DNA of 64,000 nt from Drosophila miranda (Eukaryota; Arthropoda; Insecta; Diptera; Drosophilidae): the NCBI RefSeq assembly GCF_003369915.1, contig NC_046677.1, positions 18,060,913-18,124,912 on the forward strand, in the 5' to 3' direction. The notes under the pieces were generated by a model, which was not told the DNA's origin, did no database searches, and saw nothing but the letters and a program-made list of their open reading frames with translations. Below, in pieces: positions 35,428 to 46,000 of the stretch. The stretch's first letter is position 1. Each line of letters opens with the position of its first letter. The position numbers and the translations under genes are program-made.

Positions 35428-35562
35428 ATGGAGATCCCTTACAAACGATGCTGGATGCCGGTGGAGGATGTTGCGCGGTTTACCAATGTCCCCGAGGACC
35501 TTGAAAGGGAGCCCAACGAGGCCCAACTTATATCCATTCTAAAAGAAGTAACCATTGGCTGA
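35428..35562 (+). CDS. Possible 44-aa small open reading frame
   Basis: ATG at 35428 to TGA at 35560-35562. The peptide is polar and gene-like in composition (PVEDVARFTNVPEDLEREP, then EAQLISILKEVTIG). The frame is open for 17 codons before the ATG. There is no signal peptide, domain or neighbour to support it, and it may be chance. Confidence 0.2.
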   Translation: MEIPYKRCWMPVEDVARFTNVPEDLEREPNEAQLISILKEVTIG

Positions 35563-36139
35563 ATAATAATGTCACGATCATCCTTCGGCCAAGAAAGACA
35601 GTCGCTTGAGCACCTGCAACCTTTTTATAGGGCCACCATTTAGGACGGATATATGTATTTGATCAAATTAAGTCAACAGCTCAATGTCTTTCTTCAAAAA
35701 CCCCTAAAATTAGCCCCAAATGTAATCAGCTACGAGCACTAACTCGGATCTAATTAGCCGCACTCTTTATAGCCCGGCCATTTCCGCCAGCCTCAAAGAG
35801 TTTTTACGGTGACTGGGGGCCCGGAGAGCAGCGCCGCAGCTCCACTGAGCGGACTCTCCGCCTGACCTTAACACGAATCGCTCTCGGAATCGGCGAATCG
35901 AAATATTAAAGCCCCACCAACAGACGCAGAAAAGCAAAAAGCAAAGACAGCCAAAAGCTCTTATCAGCCGAACGAAGCGCAAACACAACGAAAACCGGAA
36001 TCAAAATAGAAATGCAAAGTGAGAGAGGCAGAGAGCGAGAGAGCGAACAGCTGAGCGGACAATTGTTGAATTGAAAACATGTTTGCCAAGCGGCTTTTTG
36101 CCTGCCTCTCCCTCTCTTTGTGGTCTCTCATGCTCTCTC

Positions 36140-36163
36140 GGTCTCTCTCTCTCTCTCTCTCTC
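36140..36163. repeat. (CT)n microsatellite upstream of the spire promoter
   Basis: A run of CTCTCT about 250 bases upstream of the putative start site. (GA)n/(CT)n tracts can bind GAGA factor in flies; whether this one does is unknown. Confidence 0.7.
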
Positions 36164-36389
36164 AACCGAACGAAAAGCAAAGACTTCTGCTTTTCGAGTC
36201 TGTTTCTACTTTTGCCGCTGCTGGCGCGCTTGTTCAAAACTTTTCTCTCACCCGAGCGGACACGGTAGGCGGATAGACGACATATTACAATTTTCAAAAT
36301 ACACTTGACATAAAATTCACAGTGTTTTGCAGTTTTAAACAAAGTAAAAATATTAAAAATTAGTGCCGGTGCAGCTGGTGTAAATAAAA

Positions 36390-36422
36390 TATAAAAGCAA
36401 AAGAATAATACTCGGCTCAGTG
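36390..36422 (+). promoter_or_regulatory. TATA-Inr core promoter of spire
   Basis: TATAAAAG starts at 36390 and TCAGTG at 36417, placing the A of the initiator (36419) 29 bases after the first T of TATA. That is the standard fly spacing. No clear DPE follows. The inferred leader is about 600 bases, with CAACGCAAAG-type repeats at 36478-36525, and reaches the ATG at 37022 without an obvious need for splicing. Confidence 0.55.
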
Positions 36423-37021
36423 CTGTGCAGTTCGGAACAGGAGCAGCAAAAGCGACTCCAAATAAGCCAGAGTCAAGCAACGCAAAGCAACGCAACGCAA
36501 AGTAACGCAAAGCAACGCAACGGAAAGCGAAGTAAAAGAAAAGTGCCGCAAAGAGCATCGCAAATAGGCGAACATAACGGCAACAGTGCATAAAAACGTG
36601 ACGACAGCATAGTTCTGCCCGTGCATTGCGCTCTGTGTGATTTTCGTTTTCGTCCAGTATTTTATTTCCTTTCTGTGTTACTCGGAATCTAAAATTCTAA
36701 GTGTTCAGTGTCTGATTTAACAAACATATACATACACATACTACTCGTACTTGTAACCGTTCCCGTACCCGTCATATTTCTGTGTGTAACGTCACTTCTG
36801 TGCTGGAGAAAATCAATTTCTGTGTTCCCATATATCAGTTCAGTTTTGCCCCGAACAATTGTGGATAATCGTGAGTGATCCACCTGCCATTGAGTGGAGC
36901 CGCAGCCGCAGAAAATCCGGGCTAAGCCAGACCAAAGCCATCGAATCTCCTTATATGTGGAGCGGTGCAGGAGACAAGGGGACCGTTGCAGCCGAGCCAG
37001 AGCCGGAGTCTGGATAGAGCC
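36423..37021 (+). other. Putative spire 5' UTR
   Basis: Between the inferred start site and the first ATG of the KIND-containing exon. The leader contains AACGCAAAG-type repeats and several short upstream ATGs, including one out of frame at 36955. No protein is encoded on either strand as far as I can support. Confidence 0.45.
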
Positions 37022-40000
37022 ATGACGGAGCATCACATGGACGTGCAGGCCGACGCGACGCAGAGTGCATCCGAGTCCAAGGCCATGGCTGCGCCCAAGG
37101 GCAAGTTCTCGGAGGCCGAGGAGGGCTTTCTCTCGACCTCGCCGGACAGTGCCAACGGGGACGCCCAGCAGGCCCATACCCACACACACATCATCTCACA
37201 CACGCACTCCAAAGGAGCTGCCAAAACCCAGAATGGAAACGGTACCCTGGGCATGGGGCTGGGGGCCCCGATGCTCCCGGGCGGCAGTCGCCAGCTCCTT
37301 CGCCAAGCATTCTACCAGTGCTCGTGTCCGGAGCAGTGCGTCACCCTGAACAACATACTGGACTCGTTCAAGGCCCCCCTCTCCGAGGACCAGGCCTGGG
37401 CCCTCATCTACCAGTTCGGCTCCCTCTACTACAAGGTGGCCGCCCAGGCCCACAAGTCCGGCGGGGACTACGAGGCCGACCTTCCCAGCCGCTTCGAGCT
37501 GCACTTCCACCGCGACGGCAATGTGCACTTCTCTGGCGCCGAGCGGCTGCCAGAGCTCGTGGAGTCGCAGGAGCAGGAGGCGTCCCAGCAGGAGCAGCAG
37601 CAGGAGCAGCCACAAATGGATGACAGTGCCACCAGCAGCGTGGACAGCAATGCAGCCATCGACAGAGGTAAGTGAATGTGCCACACGGCAGGCAAGAGGG
37701 CCGAGGTCTTGGGGGGTTTTTTGGGGCAAACAGGGTGCTACAGGGAACTCGGAAATTCGTGCTTGGAAATTTTGGAATATTTCAGAGAATATTCTTAGTT
37801 TGTTTTCATGCATAATCTGTTCGCTCTGACGATTATTCCTATAAACATGATATTTCTTATCTGATTTGTTTTTATATTTGTATTTGCATATGTATTTGTG
37901 TATGTATCAGCTGATCCGTATTGTGTTTACATACTGCAGTACAGTCGAACTTCTCTATGGGGAACTTCCACAACTAACGAATTCCTCTTGAGATTCGTAG
38001 ATGTTCGACTGCATATAATTTGCATCGCTATAATTCTTATAGTTGAAACGTAAAGGCTCGAGTTTATTTATTTGTTTAGTTAAATAATTTTTAAAAATTA
38101 AAGGGAACTGTTTTAAAAATGTAACCATTGAAGATGGTTACAAAAAAACATTTGAGGAATGAGAATATTTGTTTTTTCTTAGCTTTTCTTTTGTCAACTA
38201 CTCCACCAGAGGTTAGAGGTTAGAGGTTACACCGTGACAGTGATGGAAACTCGGTGTGGGATTAGTTTTGGCCAGGCAACCGGTTAGGGTGATCTGGGGG
38301 TCTCTCTGCCTCTGTCTCTGTCTCCGTCTCCAGCAAACGCTTTCATTTTCACTTAATAAGCTACAGTTAGCTTCTTTCTTTTTCTGGGGCTTTTATTGCC
38401 GGACAGTTGCCCTGATGTGCGTTTCCGTGTGCCATCCATCTGGGCATCGGGGCATCGCTTGTGACCGCTTTCCAAACAAACAACCCACACAACGGAGCCG
38501 ATGATGACCTCTGCATTTAAGTTATGCAGCACGCCGAGGTTTGATTGAGGTTTTTCTCCAGTCCGCTTCTCCGTCTGATTGCGTGTTGTCTTGGGAAAGT
38601 GTAAACGGCGACTCCCATGAAGAAGGTCCCATCCCAATCCCCATCCCCCATCCCCCTTCTGCGAGTATAGATGTCTGCTTTTTTCACTTTCTTTTGTGGC
38701 TGGTGTTGGTGCTTTGCCTTCTCATCACAGCTTGGTATTTGTTTCTCTATTTTTCTCCTTCATTTCTTTGTAATTGATGAGGGATCTTCAGATTTGTCCC
38801 CAGATCTTCAGATCTTTTTTTGGGAGAACGTGTCTGGGTCGAGTCTGAGTCTGCGTCTGCCAGCTAATTGTTTAATCATTCGATGCTGTCAAAATACAGC
38901 CTGCTAGGGTATCGACTTTTAGATAAGCCACATTAATTGGAAAATGTATCTGTGGCTGTGTTTGTGTGGGGGTTCGAATGGAATCTTCTCTCACGTGTGG
39001 CCCGCCCCACACATCACACAAGACTCGGAACTTTTTGGGTCCCGAAATGGCTATTGCATTCTACTACATTTCCAACCTTCGATGCGATGCTCTTAAGGCC
39101 TCTCTCTCTCTCTCTCTCTGTCTTTTTATGGCCATGGACCAAGTCTGTGTATAGCCATATGTCCGCAACGACAAGGCCAGTTTAGTGGGGCTTCTTATAA
39201 GTAGAAGAGTGTAAGCAATTAGCCAGAGACGGGTATTTATTCTTAAGGGCATACCCACACTCAGCTGCAGATACAGATACAGATACAGATACAGACACAG
39301 AAGCAGGAAGTTGGCTGGAAATATTAATTAAATTGTTCGATTGCGAGTTGAAAGAACCATCAAGGCAGTTGCTAACGCTGTTGGCCAGTGTACACTGTAC
39401 ATATGGATAGAATTCCCATCGGAAGACATTTACGATGAGATAATGTCGAATCTTAAGACTTTCTTCGGGGCAAATAGAACACCTTGCAACACCTTGATTA
39501 CCACCAATTTAGAAGCTTAAATCAAACCCATTAGATACCCGTTCGTCAACGTGAGCGTCAGAGATATCAAAGGGGTTGCCTTTAGCCGAAAGACCCCGCA
39601 GACCCGGCAGACCCAGCAGCGGCAATTAGTCTGCTCAAACAAGTTATTACAGAGGCCACAGAGATACAGAGAGATACCGAGAAATACACAGAGATGCGAT
39701 GGCACCTTCTAATGGGTTTGGGTCTTCTGTTTCGGTGTTTCGGTGTTATCCGAGCAAGTTCAAAGCGATTAAAACGTGTGAAAATCGGCGTTGAAAACTC
39801 GAGGGAATCGTTCTGCAGGTTACATTCTAAAGCTTTCAACTTGCCGCCCATTTTCGCCTTCGCCTTCGATTTTGGTTTGGGTTTGGGTTTGGTTTGGGCT
39901 CGTCTTTGCGTTCGGAAACGCGGTCTATCAGCTTCTGACAACCGCATCGTTCGGCGCAACGAATCATTGATTGTGCTCTGCCCCAGCCCCGCCATGGAGA

Positions 40001-43000
40001 CCATGGCGACCACGACCACGACTATTAAATGGCGTGGGAGATGGTGCCGTGGTGACGGGAGCGTCGGCGGCGCCGTCAGCTCGCCGCGCCCTATGGCGCT
40101 TCGATTAGGCGCGCAGCCGTTGCAGCAAGAGGTCGTCCATCGAGAGGGGGGAGTGGGGGTCGGAGGTCGCCTTGCACCGATGGCTCCATAAATTCTTGGC
40201 CAAATTGGCGCTTGAATCTGTCAACACACAAACTCGCCATTACGATTTCCACCAGGCTGGCAGGAAAATGCAGGAAAATGCGGAAAATGCTCGCAGTGAA
40301 AGTCGGTCTACCCCAAGGTCAGGTGTCATGCGCAGTTCAACGGAATCGGGGAAAATGTTGTGGTAGGTTCTCTCATTCTCCATATTCCTGGCTTCCACTT
40401 GTCTCTCTCTCTTTCTCTCTCTCCATCTCTCTGTCTCTCTGCATCAGCTGTTGATTATTGTTTCGTTGAGTTTATTCCCCCACCCCCCCTAAATCACCTC
40501 CCATTCTGTTCTGCCGCTGTGAAGAAGTTTCTCCCTGGGATCCCCCACCGAAGAAAGCGGCAAAAGATTCCACCAGAAAGCCAGAAACAATCCCTCCGTC
40601 ACATTACCCATAGACGTACCCGTACTTTCGGGTTCGGGCTGACTGGGTGATGATGATATTTCATTTCATTTCATCGCTCGGTCTATGACTTTCTTGTTTT
40701 CTCTGCTGTGGAAATGAGCGGTGAAAAAACATCGCATTGGCAGTGGCAGTGGCAGTCGCTCGGACTGGTTTAATGTATAAATAATTACACCCAAATATTG
40801 CCCCAACAGAAAACACACAGCCCCAAACTAGAAACTAGAAAACCCAAACAAAATCATAACGAAACTAATTGTCCAACTAATTCCGAATCAACCCCAGTAG
40901 TGGCTCTGGGCTAAGCGGAGAGGTTACCCCCGAAGGGCGGAGGGGGGGAGAGATGGGGCAAATAAAACAATGACATTTCAACATTTAATTATTATTAAAC
41001 AAATCCCAGAGTTTGCTCTTAATTTCGTCTTAAAAATGTCTCCAAACTGGGTCCAAACAATACGGATCCACTGCCGCTTTGTTGGAATCGTTTCTTGGAA
41101 TATTCCTAGCCCAGACTGAAGACTCTCGTATTAGCCATTTGTAGTATCATATTCCGTATTCCACTGAACACATGCTGATGCCCGGCTGACCATCTCCAGG
41201 TGCCAGTCGATGCGATTTTGCAACATTTTGTGGCTCGATTTATTTGGAATTTGTGGTGTTGTGTTCGCCTCCGATTAGATGCATTTCCTATGATTTAGGA
41301 GCCCCAACCCGACATGGCATGTGGTGTTGCAGACCCCAATATAATTGCTGCCTATTGTTGGCGTTGCTCCAGTTTTGGGGTCAAATTAATAAAATAATAT
41401 TTCCATAATGACAGCAAATGACATAAGCACGAACCTGAACCCAATCGCGGTTCCCCCAGTCCCCCAGACCCAAAAGTAGTTTGCTTTTTTGTTTTTTTTG
41501 GGCCTCTCCTATAAACTTGTCCACCTGTGCAGTTTGCAGCTGTCTGTCTGTCTGTCTGTTACGAAATTCTGCGACTGTGGGACTGCATTTTGAAATGAAA
41601 TGAAAATCGTTTGTCCGCGGGTGCGACCCTGTCGGATTTTGCTTTTGAAAGTGCCTCCGCCGGTTCAATAAATCAAACGATAATCCAAATTGTGGCTCTG
41701 CGTTTCATCTCTTGTTCCGATGACACTTGCCAGTGTGTGGGGTCTTGTCTCTGACAAGTGGACCCACGGATCGGAGTGGCCCTGAACACCACACCAACTC
41801 CAGTTACAGTTCCAGTTCCACCTCCAGCCCCAGCAACAGCTGTTAGATGCCCGTCCAAGGTCCAAGGTGTTTTCCATATTTATTTATTACTCTACGAATT
41901 ATAAATAAATTTTGATGCAATTAAACGCAAAAGCCAAAAGCCATAAAGCAGAAATGCGCCATCGAAAGAGCTGTTTTTCGTACTCCTATCTTATCGGCTA
42001 TACTCACATATATATGCCTATAGGTACTGTATATATATAGGCATAGACCTGGCATAGACTCGTATCGAATGTGTGTCGAGTGGCAGCCACATAAACAACA
42101 CCTCCACTTCCATCCGGCAAGTGCTCAGCAATCCCTGGAGTGCTTCGAGAACGAGGAACAGATTCTCAGCCCCAACAAGGGGCATAAAGGACTGCTGAAC
42201 TATCTAGGGACGAAGGAAAGTACGGATATTCTTTATCAGGGGGGGAACCTAAAGCCACACACCGAGTAATCTCTACTAAATGGTAATACAATATGATATC
42301 TTTGAAACTGAATGAAGTTCCCTTCGAAATCGGTCAGCTATATAATGGAGGCATTCATAGAGCCACCATGGGATCTCCATGGCTGCAACGATCTAATTTC
42401 TTTTGACACATTTACTTCGGGTGGGCGTGGGCGTGGCTGGCTTCGGTTGGGGTAATTCACCTTGATGGAGATTTTTGCATGGAGCCGCGATGACTGCGCA
42501 GGCGCGACTAAACTGTAATCGAGACTCTCGCTTTCTCGCTGGAGCTTGAGCTGGAGCTGGGGCCGAGATTGGGATTGGAGCTGTGCCTGACTCGACTTGA
42601 TGACTGTGAAATTAGACAGCAGTCGGCAGACGGCAGACGGCAGTCGGCGGGTGCTGTCTCTCCCCGTATCGCTGTTATCATAACCGACTAACCGACCGAC
42701 TGATTGACTGACTCCGGCTCCGACTCTGGGGAGGCTGCTTCTGGCTCTTTCACTTTGCATACGACGCTGAAATTACAATATAAATGTATATATGCGGCAT
42801 ACATACAGAAAGAAACAATCTTTAATCAGCATTTACGCTTTCATCTTTCACATTTCTCAAAGCCGGCGCGCCGCTGGCTGGCGAGTGAAAAACAACACCA
42901 GCAATATCGCCATAAACAACAATTCAACCTGTTGACGAGCAGTATGCGCATGCGCACAGCCAGAGATAGAGATACAGAGATACAGATACTCCTCAGATAC

Positions 43001-46000
43001 TCGGGGAGGAGGCCGGCCTTAGTATTTGTTGGTTTTGGTTCAGTTTGAAACTATTTTAATTTGCTGGCAAATTTGCATAGTCTGCATATTTTACAAATTT
43101 GTTCGTCTATTTGTCTGCTTTAATTCCGAATCGGAGGCCATAAACATTTATAATTTCTTTCTCTTTCACTCCGTCGGGAGCGGGACAAAAGATGAAAGCA
43201 AGAGTGACATTTAAAGCGGTCCAGCCCAGGCCTTTATTTGGGGGAACCTTTTGTCTGAGTCCAGCCCACATTTTGGGGGGCCTTACGCAACATCCGAGTG
43301 TACGATAATTGAAGAATGGGGATCGATCGGCTTTGTGGTTTCGGTCTTTCGGAATGCCATTCAGAGGATTGTGTCCAGACTCCCGACTGTGGTCACAATC
43401 GAACCGAACTCGCTTTATGATGTTAAATCACAAGAAGCCTGGGAACTCGATGGTCTCTCAGATTATGATGGATCTACAATGGGACGATGCTGATTCTTTT
43501 GTAAATATGAATGGGCATTGTCTGAGTGAATATTTACTGCATCAAACATATGTTTGGTATTTGCCGAGTGATAAAAGATTTCAACAGCGATACTTCAATC
43601 CGAATCCAATAGATCGTGAGCACAACCGACTGCCGAGACGGCTGAGACTCCTCAAGAATTGCAAGAACAACATGCATGGCGTGTAGGGTACTCGCTGCTC
43701 CTCTCGCTGCCCCTCTCGCTGCCCCACTCGCTGCCCTTCTCGTTGCTTTTCCCGCTGCTCCTCTTGCTGCTTCTCTCACTACTCCTCTCGCTGGTCCTCT
43801 CGCTAATCCTCCTTCTGATCCTCTTCCTGCTCCTCTCCCTGCTCCTCTCGCTCCACCCCTCGCTGCTCCGTAATAAGGGTTGTTTTTGCCATAGATGATT
43901 GATATCAAAGTCAAAGCAGAGGGCACTCAACAGTTCAGGGTTGCATACGAGTCCACCTACGATTAAGGTCGATGGGTGGAGGGGTAAACCCCCCTCAATT
44001 AACGTTCATTCGTTCCGTTCTAAGCCTACATTAAATTGTGTAAAATTACACAACTCTGTTCCGCTCGATCATCTGGAAATTGGTTTAGTAATCGCTCGCA
44101 GAGCCAAAACGCCTGTAATTAAGCTAATTGCGGACTATCTATCACTTCCCGATTCATTATTCATTCACGAATATTAATTGTTTTATAATTTGAAGGGGAA
44201 TGAAGGCGGCTTGCAGCTAATTGTGAGCAAACAGAAAACAGAAAACATCAAATCAGGCGTGGAGTGGAGGCACTCATCCACAGCCCAGGGCCCGCATTTG
44301 ATGGTTAAATATCTTAAAGATGTTGTAATGCAAATTACAGTCCCCAGACGCCAGACATTCCATTCCATTCCACTCTGCTCCACTCCACTTCGCGCTCCCA
44401 AAAATGTGGGAAACGCAGGCAAAGATTGCGATTTGTCGACGCCTCTTTGGCTCCCTCTCTGGGGCTCTGTCTCACCCTCTCTCTGGCTTTATTTAATTAA
44501 TTAATCAATAAGTTAATCTGCGATAAAAGCCAAAGAAATCTGGCTATGAATTTTCGCTAAATCATCAATAAAAAGTGCAAATATTAAATGAAACACGAGG
44601 GAGAGTATCTGAGAAAAGCATCGTTTCGTCTCGACTGGTCTTGGCCTCATGTTGTTGCTGTTGCTGTTGACATGCACATGACTTTTCTCCTGACATTAGA
44701 AAGTAAATTGCCATGAGGCCACTTGGTCAACCGTCAGAGGCATGCACCACAGCAGCGCCGCAGCAGCCACCTCTGCCACCTCAGCCACCAGCCATCACAT
44801 TTATAAAACTTTATTACGAAAAAAAAGAAGGTAAATACTTTTCTATTGAACCTGATCAAATGCAGGCGTCGGAGGAGGAACGCGAAGTGGTGGTAGGGGA
44901 GGGGAGGGCTGAGCAAACAATTTAAAGTCAGTTAGCCCAAGTGCCGCGGCTTTATTATTATTAATTGGATTTGACTAAAGGAAAGTCCGAGACCATTGTC
45001 TGACCCTGAGACAGCGTTTCCCATTTCCATTTCCATTTCGATTATTCGCAATAATTTCAATCGGAAATGCAATTCTCTCCCGTCTCGTGGAAAGACTTTC
45101 GAGCCGAGAAGCGAATGTTTTGAGGGCTCTTCGAGCAATCTAATCTTATCAGAACGGGTTAACCAATTTCTTTCCATTTTTTTTTGCTCACCGAACAAAG
45201 TACAGATACACAGATACACAGATACAACTCGTGTGTATGTAGGTGTCCCTCTCTCTCTCTCTCTCTCTCTCTCTCGCTCTCTGTTGGAGGCCCTGTTGGG
45301 TCGAGTATTGGATCACCAATTAAGCGACTGCGAATTGACGCACTGGTCGTCCGGTGATTCATCGCCAGATAACGAAATTTGATTTGATTCTTTCATTTTT
45401 TGATGGCCATTGCAAAAACATGCGTGGCCCCAGCGAACATTTAACCCAAAATCTCGATGGGGAACACACAATTTTAGTAATTTCATTCAATCTTAACTCC
45501 GCAATCACTGTTTAAAGAAGTAACATATGGTGTGTGCTTATTTCTGCTCAATTTATTTCGATATTAATTGATATTTCGTTTCCTTCCTCTAGTGATCGGT
45601 CATCTAATGGCCTGCTATTAGAACAACACTTGAACGTCCGCCGGCATCGCTTAGAACTCAAGCCCTTAGCTCTGTTTGTTCCGACACATAAAGATTGCTA
45701 GTGCTTTAACTAGTACCTTATATAGTATTAATAATAATGGTACAAACAGTTCTACACTAAAGTAGGGGCATGGCAATCACTCTTCAGTTTAATTGAATTT
45801 TTAAATGAAAAATCATTTATCCGGTAGATTAATCGAGTTTCTATAACATTGTGGAAGTTTTATAAGCGGTTTTTTAAGGCATTCTTCTTGTAATTCGTCA
45901 TTAATCTCGTCGTTGGTCTATGTAATTCGGGAGATCTGTCTAATATTTACTTTCAAAGTGCCTTCAATGGTCGTAATTAGAGGTGCGGCAAAATAAATCA

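Larger units (their letters stand above)
28178..36389. other. Intergenic region between the triplication and spire
   Basis: I see no supported gene. It is rich in short tandem repeats: CCCCGTGTC units near 28877-28908, GGAGGCATC x4 at 31174-31209, CGCGTTTCG near 31335, a G-run near 32384-32398 and CCCGATG units at 35228-35270. Two overlapping long frames at 29342-30186 include a CT microsatellite and have no recognisable protein. TCAGTT in 29757-29770 is Inr-like but has no TATA or DPE. A 44-codon open frame at 35428-35562 is listed separately. Confidence 0.45.

Noticed and set aside
38975..38995. GGTTCGAATGG resembling a tRNA B box
   Set aside because: No matching A box or cloverleaf stems upstream or downstream.
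43534..43930. Arg/Gly/Ala-rich and Ser/Glu/Arg-rich minus-strand frames
   Set aside because: They are entirely produced by the 12-base minisatellite.
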